From: Chaunax sp. Z400
Lineage: Eukaryota > Chordata > Actinopteri > Lophiiformes > Chaunacidae
DNA length: 64,000 nt
Assembly (NCBI GenBank): GCA_037577475.1
Contig: CM075197.1
Coordinates: forward strand, 9,844,018 to 9,908,017
Direction of reading: 5' to 3'
The notes under the pieces: model-generated
The model's database searches: none
What the model was told of the DNA's origin: nothing
What the model saw: the letters and a program-made list of their open reading frames with translations, nothing else
Shown: piece by piece, positions 26,301-39,359 of the stretch
Position numbering within the stretch: position 1 is the first letter of the stretch
Layout: every line of letters begins with the position of its first letter
Translations under genes and position numbers: made by a program

Positions 26301-28241
26301 ATGTAAGTGACTCATCGAATATCGGACTTTTGTGACTAATCCATTTACTGATCCTGATGTATTAATCCCCCCCCCCCCTCATAATTGAAAAGTGTACATT
26401 CCCAGATATTTCAAATTGAATAGGACAGACGTCTGTTATGCCTGTATGATGTCTGCTTATATAAGCTGATTCATTTATTTAATTATTAAATAACTTTGAA
26501 ATCCTAAACAGGAAATAGGGTTTCACTCATAATTGACATTTATATGTTACAATAAGCTAAATTATTTCCATTTTTATTAAATTATTCAACATGGTTGACT
26601 TAAGATGATCAGTTTGTATAAGCACATATGTAAATCTAAAAATGCTTCGGAAAGCAATAGCTGGGACAGTTAGCCCTATGTCACTCTTGTCTGCGTCCAT
26701 TGTAAATAGCGCTGCTTTTACTTCTGGTTTCAGCCCCAAGTGTTAACCAGTGTAAATGCAGATGTCGTTTATGCGTCACTTTAAAACAGTAGATGTAAGC
26801 AGGCGGTCAAAAAAATCAGATATAGGGAACAAATTGGAATTGGCCATCAAGACTTGTAGTGTAAAGACAGCCTAATACACCCACCATGAATGAAACAGAA
26901 CAGATGAATGGTTCTGGAGATGATTAGAAGGACATGAAGACAGACATTCCTTGGTTTAGAGTTGGATGAATATTAAATATTTATCGTCCTGCCCTACTTT
27001 ACATTGAAAATTAGATTGGTATCAAGCTTCTGATCTCGGTCTGGTCAGAAGTTAATAACATCATTTCTCAAAATGTGAAACAATTCATTTAAAGCCAAGG
27101 TTTTCTCAGCTGTTGTATTTCAATGGTTTGCCTCCAGGTGGTGATCTTTGTTAAGTCCATCCAGCGCTGCATCGCTCTGTCCCAGCTACTGGTGGAACAA
27201 AATTTCCCTGCCATTTCCATCCACAGGGGAATGACTCAGGAGGAGAGGTGAGACACATACACACCTTTCTGTTGCATACCCACTCTTATAAACGTGCCCT
27301 ATTAAGTTCCAAATGCTCGGCATATTCATGGATCACGAGGCCTCCTCGATTAACTCAACAGATCATTGAGGGATACAGCCCGGTTATGCCTACAGCAGCT
27401 GTGTTGATAATTCTCTCTCCGGCTCTATCCTCCCTTCTACCCCGTCTTACTCCACAGGCTGTCTCGTTATCAGCAGTTCAAAGACTTCCAAAAGCGGATT
27501 CTGGTGGCCACTAATCTCTTTGGCAGAGGGATGGACATCGAGCGGGTCAATATCGTCTTCAACTACGACATGCCAGAAGATTCTGATACCTATCTACATA
27601 GGGTGAGAACTGCGGAGGCGAAATAATTTCCCTCTTTGTAGTGTTCTTGCAATGTTCTTAGTTTCTCATTGTCTTAATTATTACATATTTGGTACATGTG
27701 TTAGGGATTTAGCTCACTCTGGTCTTCTTGCACCTGTCAGGTTGCCCGTGCTGGAAGGTTTGGGACCAAAGGCCTGGCTATAACCTTTGTGTCCGACGAG
27801 ACCGACGCCAAGACTCTAAACGATGTGCAGGACCGCTTTGAGGTCAACGTGGCCGAGCTGCCAGATGAGATTGACATCTCCTCTTACAGTAAGTATTTCC
27901 ATTTCTCCATGCCTACTGAATGCAGTGATGCTTGATGCCTGTAATAAAGCGATGGGTTGACCTGTTGGAATGGGCGTGCAAAGCAAGATTAGAATAACAT
28001 ACCATCACTGCTTATTGTTGACATTCTGTGATTTGCATGGCTGTTGAAGATTGCCCCACTGATCGGCTGGTGTTACAAACCTTTAGAGACAGCAGTTGGT
28101 GCTGCCATGTTAACATCGGGGCTCTCATCAACATGTTTAACCTGTTGGTGAAAAGTTGGTATGCTCAGCTGTTGCTCATTGTGCAGATTTTTCACATGCC
28201 CATCTAATGTCTGTTCCCCTCTAGTCGAGCAGTCCAGATGA
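23393..28241 (+). CDS. ddx39a: DEAD-box RNA helicase DDX39A (UAP56/URH49 family)
   Basis: This ATP-dependent RNA helicase acts in pre-mRNA splicing and, with THO/TREX, in loading export factors onto nuclear mRNA. Nine coding exons join in phase: 23393-23600, 23911-24038, 25207-25483, 25630-25748, 25927-26058, 27138-27247, 27458-27602, 27741-27888 and 28225-28241. The product is 427 aa, the same as human DDX39A. Walker A AKSGMGKT is at 88-95, DECD (the family's DEAD variant) at 195-198, SAT at 227-229 and the RVARAGRFG motif at 373-381; the protein ends YIEQSR. It resembles DDX39A rather than DDX39B in the acidic EEEPQ-type N-terminus, FSLKNVKHFVLDE-like region, MEVFVDDETKL and the final EQSR. 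Fish may have two ddx39a copies; I cannot say which this is. No break or missing motif is seen. Confidence 0.97.
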
Positions 28242-28432
28242 GTCGTCCAGCCAAGTAGAAGTCTGCTCTCCACAGATCTTGGTCTTGTATTTGGAAGAAG
28301 ACGTACTTCAACTGTTGATTTGAAAGCTCTGCTCTACTCCCTATGTTCATCACACATTTATTTTTATTGTCAGTTTCTGAGGATGGGTGTGGTCAATTTT
28401 AATTTTTACTGTTTTTTTTTATTATTACTGGA

Positions 28433-28438
28433 ATTAAA
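28433..28438 (+). promoter_or_regulatory. ddx39a: Polyadenylation signal, ddx39a
   Basis: ATTAAA lies about 190 bases past the ddx39a stop, followed by AT- and then GT-rich sequence (TGTGGTCTCTTGTG) of the kind found downstream of cleavage sites. Confidence 0.6.
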
Positions 28439-28459
28439 ATTTTTATAAAATGCCATTTT

Positions 28460-31006
28460 TACTATTGTGGTCTCTTGTGAGGCTATTCTTGTCTCTTCCC
28501 CGATTTCATTGATTTCCGTCTCAAGCAGAGCTTAAGGGAAACGTATAGAAACGTAGTTCTAAGTAATATGTGGTTATTTTCAGCTCCTTTTTAAATGTTC
28601 ATATTAGGTTGTATAGAAACTTATTTTGTTTTTTGTGCCCTCCTCCATGCAAGAGTTTCAGACAGCAAGTAGCCATACAGTGACTGAAGTAAAACAATTT
28701 TGGCTTATATGGCAGCTCTTTATTTCTAATTCCCATTTCAATGCCTCCAATAAACAAAGTCACCAACTGGAGTCCTCATGGTGAATTTGGCAATTTTCAT
28801 TGTCATTAGAACTTTGTCCTAAGAAATAATTTGTGCTTAATGTGTCTGTAGCTTGTTTACACCTTTGAAAATATTTCAAGTCAGTTATATTTTTGTAGCA
28901 CCAAATCACAACGAAATGAACCTTGCCCAAAATTACAATCACAAAATCTCTGGTTGTTTGTATACCTGTTAAACAAGCAAAAGCCTTCAATGAATATTTC
29001 ACTACAAGCAGCTAAATAACTGAACTATTAATAACCACTTTGGATCAGCTAAAATATTGTGCTCAATGACTTAGCATGACATGTATGGGACATGTCATGT
29101 ATTGTACAGACATGTATGGGATCCCACTGTTCCAATTAATTTGCCCAATCCTTGAGGATTAATTGTAATAAGTCTTAACGTTTTCAAGTTAAGATAATTT
29201 CTCCAATATATTTATTATTGACAATAACAAAATCCAGTAACCGTAATGAGAGGAGCTGATTGGCTGTGCTGTTAACATGCCAACATGCTATATAGATTTG
29301 TAATTGGTATTAAGCTCCAAATACAGCCTGACAGAGCTGATAACATGGATGTAGACCCTGGTAGAGCATTACATGATAATCAACATTTGTCAATTTAAAT
29401 TTTTTTCCAATTATAGGAAAATCATTTTGGTAGATGCTAACGGCATAGGAAAGAAACAGATTAACTCAATCTAGAATATGGTGTGAGGCTGCAAGTTTGC
29501 AAGAAAAGTAGTTGTGAGGAAAATGTTTTAATAATTTTTATACGCATGACTTCATTACAGATTGTAATCTTGCACGCTAGGCACACAATCATCCCTCCAA
29601 AATGGCACATCATGCTTTTGAGGATCTGAACGCTGCCTTGTTCAGTGCTAAAATATACATGAACTACTTTAGCATAACTTGGTAAAAGGATGGGCCCTGA
29701 TACAGCAGATAGAACTACAAAGGTCTGTACATAGCTGCTCTATAGTGTCCTTAAACATAACTAGACATAACGGTACCAAAACCACAGCATCTACATAAAC
29801 AAGTAGCATGGCAACATGGTGAACAATTTTTTTAATCAACAGTTTAAAACCCCCGAGGCTTAGAGGCAGCGGTCTCCACTGTAAGAAAGCAAACTAGCCG
29901 AGAGATGGTAGAAAACAAAAATATTTCCAGTTTCACAGAAAACTGACAACATGTCTAACTTTATATCTTATGGCACAAGAGAAAAATCTTTTTAAATAAT
30001 AAAATGGTGGCTCTAATATCTTAGAGTCACCTATTCTAAATGTGTGTTCAGTTAAGATTAAAAGCAGTTTGAATTGACCTCTTAATCCCTTTGTATTATC
30101 TTTGCTTGGTATAAAGGTCATGAATCAAGGCTGTCATAAGGTGCGTGATTTTTAACCCATGTCCTATTCAAAGTAAGATGTTTGGGTTCTTCAGTCATAA
30201 TAAAGGAATTTGGTGAAAAACAGAATAATACAGAATTAATTTCCTTCAAAATGTCTTCAAAGGGCAGGTTCTTATTGACCTCTGGAGGCACATCCTCTGC
30301 AGGGCCTTAAAGCTTTTCTCTCTGCTCCTGACGGTGAAGTAAACTGGAGTCACAGCCTTCAAAAGCATTTAAAAGAAACAGACACCATTTAAACATATAG
30401 AAGCATAAGTTAATGTCTTGTTTCAGAGAACTGGCATGCTGCTCGATTACAGGCCAGATTGGGCTCCAGAACGGTTCCACTCGTCAGTCACAAATTACAT
30501 GTTTACCTCAGTACCCGCAGTTTTCAAATCTTATTTTTATAGCAAACAAGAGTGGCTGATTTTCTCTCACTGCCCCTCTGACTCCGGATTGTAATTTGCA
30601 CAGAATTAGGCGGTCGACTTCTTGGCGCCAGAATCCCAGGCTTGTTCTTCTGGTGTTTGCTAAATGTCTCAGTTTCTTGTGGAGGCAAGGCAGGGGATGA
30701 CTTCAGCTGTGCAAACAACCTTTGACATATTCCCCACTCATGCGTACAAAGCCTCAACCCATCAGGTTCAACTCATACATAACTCCTCTTGTCCTGCAGC
30801 CTTCATCATCCATCATTAGACATGGCTTTCTGACCGCTGTGACCCTGGGGTCTAGTCCCGGATCTGTAGGAGTCCTCTCCCTCTCATAGATGACAGCTTT
30901 CAGCTGTTTTGTCCCGCTCAGATCCTTGTTCAGCCATGCCAGTGCTCCAAACATAGCAGCACCGCCTTCCCTGGTGGCAGGCCACTGTGTCATCATGTCT
31001 GTCTCA
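28460..31006. other. Region between the convergent ddx39a and CCN1-like genes
   Basis: No exon is recognised. The right-hand part may hold the 3' UTR of the CCN1-like gene, but I found no clear minus-strand AATAAA close to its stop, so its 3' end is open. Confidence 0.4.
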
Positions 31007-31033
31007 ACAATAAATACCAGTGAATAAATACCA
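31007..31033 (-). promoter_or_regulatory. Possible AU-rich element in CCN1-like 3' UTR
   Basis: On the minus strand this reads two GGTATTTATT units ten bases apart, giving overlapping ATTTA and TATTTAT motifs. AU-rich elements destabilise immediate-early mRNAs, and CCN1 is such a gene. It lies about 630 bases past the stop, so it is relevant only if the 3' UTR reaches this far. Confidence 0.35.
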
Positions 31034-31658
31034 TAAAAAGACATAAGAAACATTCTTTAAGAACATCTGAGATGCTCCCCCATCCTCTGCCATCACAGTC
31101 CCAGTCTCTGCTGTCAAGTCTTCATTTGGTTTATCAATACTAACTTATTGGAGTGTACAGACATGTCATTCCAGCTGGTTTGATATTTGGCTCCAAAGCA
31201 ATGTCAGAGCAACTCTATTGATTAGTCAGACCTCTTGTTCGGTAACTGTGATGTGAATCACCACCATCAATAAAAGAAACACCATGAGTTCTGCTTTTCA
31301 GCTCCTGTCCCAGCGTCCCCAACAAAAATCTCAGAGTTCAGGGGATATTTGGTGCATGGCAGCAACATGGTGACTGGTTACATCCATGAAGATTTTGTCA
31401 CAGTCTTTAGGAGTCTGGCTGGGCCAGAATCAACGTTTTATCTAAACTAAAGCAGGGGCAGGTCACTCTGCTCTTTCCAAGTTGGAGATGCGCCCATCTG
31501 TTTCACTCTTCCCCCCATTCCTCCCCAGAAAAGATGTTTTGACACGTGCACCTCACTTGTCTTGACTCATACACTAAGGACAGCTATTCTATGTGGGGAT
31601 CACTATGGGGCAGTTAAGGTCTTTTTTGTGAGGGAATGTAGGTTGGGGGATGATACCA

Positions 31659-34600
31659 CTAGTCGATGAACTTGTGTGTGTCTCCGTAGAGCCATCGCTG
31701 TGGAGGCATGGCAGCCTCGTTGAGATGGTTGCACTCGTTGCTGCACTTGCAAGACTGGATGAACATGACGGACCTGTTGAAGCGTTCGCCATCAGGGCAG
31801 ACAAAGGTCACGCTGGCAGTACGTGTACGACGGGGTGAGCAGCATCGGCCGTCCCTGCATACGCCACAGTAGTTGGGCCTGTACAGGCGAGTGGTCCTGC
31901 AGCCGGCGTAAGACAGGCGGTGTGGCTCAGGGGCCTTATGGGTACGAGAGCACTTCCTCCCCTTCTGTGGAAAAAAGAAGAGGACAGGAGAGTGAACGTT
32001 CCAACTCTGAGGTTGTAGGTCATGCTTTACTGTTTACTGTGGCATGCAAATATTTGCTAATTAGCACTAAACACAAAGTACAGCTGAGGCTTTTGCAGAA
32101 ATTTTGCCAAAAAACCAAAGTACAGGACAAATTCAGATTTGACATGATGAAACGTTAAGGAATCAAAGTCTGTATTTAGTGATTGACAATCAACCCAATA
32201 GTTGTTGAGACATTTCACTCAAAACCACATGTGGTGGCTCTATAGGAAAACTCAGTGGATCATTTTGGGACGATTCATCCTCTGGGGAAGTTGCATCTTG
32301 TGATGCTCTTGGCAATATCGTCAGTGATGTAACCTGGGGTCACTGGGTGTGTCAGGTCTTTCAACAATCACTAACCCTCGTCCAGGCGATCAGCCAGGGT
32401 TGATCAGGCCCAAGCTTGTGTCCAAGTTTTCTGTGTAGTCCACCGATCCCCACCTTAGAGGATTCATCCTCTCAGGAACATGATTGTACAACACGGCAAC
32501 CCATTTTGTAGAGATATTTCAGTCAGGACCAGAGTGGTAGACTGACTGACTAATCAACATCGCCATCCCTAGAGACTTACCACTAACAGGCCATAAATTA
32601 TTTGGTTTACCTGAGATGCTACATACTGTACAGAAATGTACAGCAGGCTGAATAACGCTTTCCAGTGACTGATTTATTGGATCACATTGACATTTTCTTG
32701 GAATCAGAGCTGGCCTACCACACAGCAAAATAAAGAACTCATTACTCAAGCTGTGGGACACGAATAACAAAGCTAACACAAAACATAAAGGTCAGAACAA
32801 CAGATGAGTGCCTGAGAGAGGAACATGCCAACAATAGTTTAGGATTGACACTGATACACATTTACTCCCACAGCAGCTCTTCAAACATTGGGAAAGCACA
32901 GAGAAACCGGTACATAACAACCCATCAGCCTCATGGCGCGAGGCAGAATGCCTCTGAGGGTGTTGTGTATGAAATGTGAGAGAGCAACAGAGTGGGCTAA
33001 ATGAGTGCTCTTAAAATCACATAGTAAGGAGTCACTGAGTGCAGCTGACAGCCAGTATCACAGGTTCTGTGTGGGAGAGCTGCAAACCCAACACCCACAG
33101 ATAAATGAGGGGAGAGTTTCTCCTTCATCACGTCTCTGAAAAGTTTTATGAAAAGATAGTTTTTGTAAGATGAGCTGCTGTGATTTTCAGAAATTTAAAA
33201 TGAGTGCACTGTGACATTAAAGTGACATGCAATCTATTTGTTTCTTTGACAAACATACCGCATTTTAAAGGTAAAACTGATTGTAACAAAAGTATGGCTA
33301 TTGCTCTCCCCTTGTAAATTGTCTAAATCTCAGTTGAACGTTTCACACAAGATTAAGCACGTTAATGAATGAGCTTTAAAGGTGATATTTAGGTGGATCC
33401 TATTACCTTCATATAGAGTCAGGCCAGCTGTTTCATTCCAGATCTTTCTGAACTAAAGGTTTAAGCTTAAAATAATCTTCATTTACAGTGGGACAACCAT
33501 GAACTGAACATTAAGCTGCACAAGGGAATCATAGGCTAAATCAACTGTCCTCATCCTGTGGTGGATGTTTCCCACACAGCAACAGAACCGTGAATAGAAC
33601 AAAATGAATGGACCAAAAGGGAACCAGCAACAGAGAGATTCAAGGGCGGGGGGCTGTATGAATGCCATGATATTAATACCAATCTGAGTCCTTGGAAGCA
33701 CTCCTTTCCTGAATCTATTTAGCATGGTGGTTTGACCACACGGTTGTGAGCTATTAGATGAAGAACTCAAAAGCACCAAACACATTCCTCACCTTGACAG
33801 GGATAGACATGGAGCTGCATGGTCGAATATTGCACAGGCGTGTCTCCTTGATCAGCTTACATCGGGCATTGTCGTTGGTAACACGAGAGGAGACGCCCAT
33901 CCCACAGCTCCGAGAACACTGGGACCAGGAAGTAGTCTGAACCACACACTGATCTCCCACCTGTCTCCAGGCTTGGAGAGACGCAGGAAAGAGAGGTATG
34001 AGGGAGGACAACAATGGACGTTGGAGGGTCAAAGAAAGAGAAGCAAGATCAGCAAATGTAAAGCTGAGGGGGGGGGGGGGGGGGGAAGGGCCAGTGGGAG
34101 AGAGAGGGAGAGGGAAACGTCCAGAGATGCAAAGCACACTAGCCTCATTCACTGAACAGGCAACACTGACGCATAGAGAGGGTGATTACGGAGAGGGGAA
34201 AGCTGGGTGACAGAGGTATGTGCTGTGTGAGAGCAGTGTGTGTGTGTGAGAGAGAGAGCACCTCTGGTGTGCAAGGAGCCAGTGGAAAACAAGCCTCACA
34301 TAAATGCTGACACACACGCAGATGCAGAGGGAACGGCTCACAGTGAGGTCGTTTGTGCGTCAGCAGGCTAAAATGGCTAAAACATAAACATGATGCTTTA
34401 CTGCGTAGAGGAAACAGACGGCACTCTGAGGCGACACTGCGGCACCCTCTCTTACCCGCCAGGTGCTTGTTTCCACTAGGCTTGTTCCACTTGCGCCCCA
34501 CCTCCACCAGCTCGTTCCCCAGGGTGTTCTTCTCCTTTTTGGGTTTGTAGGGGTACAGTTTCCGGTAAGGTTTTGGATAAGGCTTTGGAAAGGGGTAGGC

Positions 34601-37386
34601 AGGGTAGGGAATGATGGGGTAAGGTGGGTAAGCTGGAGGTTGGGGTCGGCGGTGCACTGGGTGCACCACGGTGGTTCCCTTGTGGCAGTCGATGCTGAGG
34701 CAGCACTGTCCGGGCACCTTGACCAGCTGTGGAGCGGGGCAGGAAGGGGATGCCAGGGGCACATGGCTGGGGCAAAGGGGCACGCAACCCACTGCTCCAT
34801 CGATGCAGGTGCACTGGTGCTTGCAACCAGCACGGAAGTTCTCACCGTTTTGATACATCTGCCCGTTGTATTCGCATGAGCGGCCTTCTGCCTTCGCTAG
34901 GGGAAAGGACACAGACAGACATGTTGGTCAGATACACTTTGAAGAACAACAACGTAGTATATAAATATCAAATCTTCTTGATCGATAGAAAACTCTGAAT
35001 CTAATAGAAATGTAATTAATAGGAAGAGGCATTTTTACTTTAAATACATTTATAATATGTGTGGAGAGTAGATAAGAAGAGAGAGGGAGACACACTATCT
35101 CCAAATTTATGAAAAAGCTCTAGTCTTCGACCAAAAAGGAATTTTGTCTTGTTTACAATGTCCTTCCACTTTGCTCCCAAAGAGGGAGTCCCCCACATAA
35201 CACCCCGGAAACCCCCCTTTATATAGAAACACCCCAAATAAACACACATAAAAATACCACTGTGCGTGCGAGTTTCATGGGGCTGTTTGTGTACACACTG
35301 AACTACTTATATAAACCCCGGAGTTGGCCAGGTTTCAGTCGCAGCTCATGAAGGTTCTCTGTTTTTGAAACGTGGCATGGGCTTCAAACCTGAAGTCGCT
35401 ATCAAAGAGAAACTCCAGCCACTTGGCTCAGAAGCCAGATTCCCCACCCTGAAGTTATACATTCCCTCACTCACTCAGCCCTGAGCTAAGTCCAAAAACT
35501 CCCCCTGCATCTGACCCCCGTCCTCCTCTCTCTCTTTCAACCTCCCCACCATCTCTGTTTGTACGTACCCCTGCAGATGCCATGGGTACGTCCCACATCA
35601 TTGCCATAGTTGCACTCCAGGCCTTTATGGTGGTCACAGGGCCGCCCTTCGTGGCAATCCTGGTTGAGCTGAGCGGCACACACCTTGCAGCAGCCGCAGG
35701 CATCTGGGACTGAGCTGACCCCTGGGGGACAGGAGGGAGGCCCTGCCGGACACTCACACACCACTGGACAGCCAGCAGTCACCTACAAAAAGGGACAATG
35801 ACTGCACTTTAGTTTCATACAGGACATACTTCACACCACTCACACTGGAACCAAGCAGGACAACAGTTTGGCTCATGTTACACAGATCACAGAAATTCCT
35901 CAAAGTGTGTGAGGCTTAAACATTTACTGAATACTCAGCACTGTCCCACGCCCCACAGGGGTATCTGTAACCCTCTGTCGCCTTCCGCTCGGCTTTCGCC
36001 ATGCAAGCGGGGATGAAAGGTACGTTCTCTGACCCCAAATCCCCCCCACCCCTCACCTTCCTGCTCCGACATCTTTTGTTTCTCAACTTCACACACCAGA
36101 GCCGCTCCAACAGCTCCCAGCTCGTCTGACTGTCCACAGTCAGGTCATCCACAGGGATCCCTTCCTTACTCTGGCACTGTCTAAACCCTGACTAGGACAT
36201 GGTATGTCACTGTCACTGGTTCAACTCACTCTTGTGGGTCTCTTGGGGGAATGAAGGTTGGATATAACATTACACAATGCCATGACAATAGCTTTCCAAT
36301 TTTAACATCATTGGTGGGTATAACCTGGTATGTGAAATATCCCCTAAGCAAAACTCCCATAATACTCCTGCATATATTTATAGTGTGCAGTGAGTTGATA
36401 TTGACCTTAAGTCTCCATTATAGCTGTTGGATACTATTACTGTAGGATTATTTTGGACCTACACAGAGACAGAATATATATGTAAAGTTTTTTCAGGTTA
36501 AGAACCCATTTAAAAACACATTAACACAACTGACATACAAGTTCATTTCTGTTTATTCACATTTAAATGTCTTTAAACTGTGGATAGGCAGTGATGGACT
36601 CTGTAATTATGTACTTAAGTAATTCCATTTCATGCTACTCAATTACATTTCAAAGGAAAATATTGTACTTTTTCTCCATTTATTTAAGATCCTCAGTTAG
36701 TGGTTACTTCTGGATTATGATTTTGCATAAAAAACATTACATCATGATCTGATAACACATGATTAAGCTACCCAAATGTGTAAGACAGTTAAAATTGTCT
36801 CCACATTGACCAGTAACAATAGTAAAATGCCATGAACACATTTCTGTATCTGTAATTCAATAATAGAATATAAAATACAATAGTCTAACACACTTTTTTT
36901 TGATACACTGGAAATAGTGAAAGTTTTTTTGGAACGTTATCTTTAATTATCCTGATCCTCATTTTACTTGGGACCCTCTGTGGGGTCCTGCAAGGACCTC
37001 TGGTGGCCCCCAAACCCCATTTTTGAAACCAGCAATATTACCACAGATTCTAAAAAGATTACAATCAAACACTGAGTCATGTCAGAGGAAAGAAAATCTA
37101 AGTTCGCTATGTTATTAGTCACTTGTATAGAGCTGTGGGTATAGTGGTATAGTGGTATATAGTGGGTATTTATTACTATGATTATGACATCCAGTACACG
37201 GATGGAGGATTATGGCAATGAAAGCGACAACTGCAGCTCAAATCTGCTGTTGTTACAGTAGAGTGCAGGCACATGAGTATTTATTACTCAGTGTTTACAT
37301 GAAGCAGCGATAGAAAATAATGCACTTACCAAACCGACCGTCACCACTTGTAAGACCGCAAATAATAGCAGTAATGTTATCCCCAT
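31659..37386 (-). CDS. ccn1: CCN1/CYR61-like secreted matricellular protein
   Basis: CCN1 proteins are secreted, bind integrins and heparan sulfate, and are induced rapidly by growth factors and stretch. Five exons, one per module, join in phase: 37386-37330, 35782-35569, 34896-34456, 33971-33793 and 31964-31659, giving 398 aa (human CCN1 has 381). In order: signal peptide (MGITLLLLFAVLQVVTVGL), IGFBP domain with CGCCKVC, VWC domain (KHQCTCIDGAVGC), hinge, TSP1 domain (QTTSWSQCSRSCGMG) and a C-terminal cystine knot ending GDTHKFID. VWC and TSP1 match CYR61 better than other CCN members. The hinge is odd: a Pro/Tyr-rich run of about 35 residues with YPPYP and KPYPKPY that I do not recall from human CCN1. 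Fish carry ccn1 plus ccn1-like paralogues, and I cannot choose among them. The start is the only ATG that opens the signal peptide. Confidence 0.93.
32030..32560 (+). repeat. Fish interspersed repeat in CCN1-like intron 4
   Basis: ATTTGCTAATTAGCACTAAA, CACAAAGTACAGCTGAGGC, CCAATAGTTGTTGAGACATT and TTTCAGTCAGGACCAGAGTGG are landmarks of the same family as 39360-39680 and, reversed, 11040-11480. Non-coding. Confidence 0.55.
34068..34085. repeat. Poly-G run in CCN1-like intron 3
   Basis: An uninterrupted run of about 18 G in a purine-rich stretch. Length errors in assembly are likely here. Confidence 0.85.
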
Positions 37387-37534
37387 GCTGTCAGCTGATT
37401 CACATGTAAGAGGAGAAAACGTTAAAAAAAATCAGCAACAGGAAGATAAATCCTCCACCAGGCTCAGAAACAATAACTTTTGTCCACAAAATTTAAATCC
37501 GACATGGTCCTCGGATGTCCCTCATCACTTGTTA

Positions 37535-37680
37535 ATTTTCATGGATCAAGTTTGAGACTTATTTTTATATCGGCCCCGTGCTATTTATGGCAGCCACGCC
37601 CACCCCAGACACGCTTCAACCAATCAGGAGGCAGGCGTGCTGCCAAGGTATCCCAAAAAGGAGTTTAGGGGCGGGGCTTG
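37535..37680 (-). promoter_or_regulatory. ccn1: CCN1-like core promoter
   Basis: Read on the minus strand, from upstream: a GC box (reverse complement of GGGCGGGGCTT, 37669-37679), an inverted CCAAT (37618-37622), a GC/CACCC cluster (37592-37612), a CArG-like CCATAAATAG (37590-37581, one mismatch to CCW6GG) and a TATA box, TATAAAA, within 37570-37562. Transcription would start near 37535, leaving a 5' UTR of about 150 bases. Serum-response control through CArG sites is known for CCN1, and this arrangement suggests it here. Confidence 0.6.
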
Positions 37681-38639
37681 GAGCTCCAACACTGAGAGCT
37701 GAGGTTTGGGACGGGGGTGTGGCCAAGCATGAATGCAGTCATTCATAAAAAAAATCAGAATTACTACATTCCAATGAGGACCTGGCTTCTGGGTGTTTAT
37801 TTATTTATGTTTGAGTGAAAATAATATTTTTGTTGCTTTAAAGTTCTTTTCACAAGCATACCTCTGTCCAGCTGCTGCTTTGTGAAAAGTAAAATAAATA
37901 TACTCAGCTGCTAGTCTGTGCTACATTAATACTGGTTACAGCCATGGAAAACAACTAGGAATTTCCTCACCCCACTTTATAAAAATAATCTTAGACAAGA
38001 GTTGGACAGATAAAGTGCACGTTCAAAGCGAGCAGAGTGTCCCTTGGAGCTGAACATGATTGAGCAATAGTGATGTTGAAAGTGATTATGATAATCTCCT
38101 GTGCAATTCATCACTCTCTTTTCCTCCTTCCATATCCTGTCTTTAGCCCCCACATCCCTTTCACCTACTCAGAGGTTCCCAGGCCACCTCGCTCTGCACA
38201 CACACAAACAGCTACCCATGTAAACAGACAAGAATTTTGTCCATTTGGCTTAAGGTTTTCATTGAAGAGTGCAGAGCGGAGGTAAGGCCCGCCTGGATAA
38301 TCTTCCTGTCATCCCTGCAGACACGCACACAGGAAACCAGCCATCTACACTACCTGAGCTGGTGGGTAACCTGCACACTGATACTCTCTGTGAGAAGGTT
38401 AAATACATATCAAAAATTATACACTCTTAACATGCTAAAATTACATTAAACCCTTTACTAGTGACACAGACAGGCAGTGGGCTGCTGGTTAAAATTCAGC
38501 GAGAGGGACTGTGGGTGGCTAGATTGTTGTTTTCCCTTGCATTTTCCTTTAAATGTGGGATGCATGAGGGATGCCTGCAGTCATTTGTGTCAACAGAAAA
38601 GATATAACCCCCCTCCTCTTTATGCTAACCCCTAGCACT

Positions 38640-38950
38640 GGCACAATTGCTTACAGCCAGAGGGTTATCAGTTCCAATCCCAACCTTTCTGTGTGAAGTT
38701 TGCATGTTTTCCTTGTGTCTTTGTGGGTTCCCTCCAGCTGCTCAGGCTTCCTCCTACAGTCCAAATACTGCACATGCAATATAGGTCAATTGGTGATTCT
38801 AAATTGCCCATAGGTTTGAATGTGAGTGTGGATGGCTGTTTGTCTGTCTATGTATTTTTGTGATGCACTGACAACCTGTCCAGTCCTCTTGGCTAATGTT
38901 AGCTGGGATAGGCTCCAGCCCCCTGCAAGGATAAGCGGTTATATACAAGG
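38640..38950 (+). mobile_element. tRNA-type SINE-like repeat
   Basis: The head contains a B-box-like GTTCCAATCCC, followed by CTTTCTGTGTGAAGTTTGCA, the TTCCTCCTACAGTCC block, ATTCTAAATTGCCCATAGG and a tail AGCTGGGATAGGCTCCAGCC then GGATAAGCGGTTA. This order is that of a repeat very common in teleosts. It is truncated or diverged at both ends. Confidence 0.65.
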
Positions 38951-39359
38951 AATGTATGGATGCATTTAACCAAATAGTCACATGTAGAATGGTGCATTCA
39001 GAAGTGTTATGCTCAGGTTTGCACCTATATTGAGCACTTCTTGCAAGCATTCAGTATCACATATGCACAGCATCAACTCACCTTAAAAGCACATATACAT
39101 CCAACCTTTGGTCCTGTCATGTTTTACCATTACTTTTAATTGACACACCTAAGTATCTAATTTTCTAAGTGCCCAAAAAGTTGCTATAAATTCTACCTGC
39201 ATTTCTTAACATATTTGCAGAATCCTCAAAGACCCATCTTACCGTCTGGATGAAATAATATCCAGTCTACTGCACATTGAAAAAGATTTTTAATGGAAAT
39301 ACATTTAAATAGAATAAAACATTAGTACTTATACAATAAGACTCTCTAATGTTAAAAGC

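Noticed and set aside
31639..32158. Plus-strand ORFs of 62 and 111 codons
   Set aside because: They overlap the CCN1-like last exon on the opposite strand and the adjoining repeat, and are shadow frames.
33972..34152. Upstream extension of the CCN1-like TSP1 exon frame
   Set aside because: It is intron sequence before the AAG acceptor at 33972; CCN exon phases and homology begin at the AWRQVGDQC segment.
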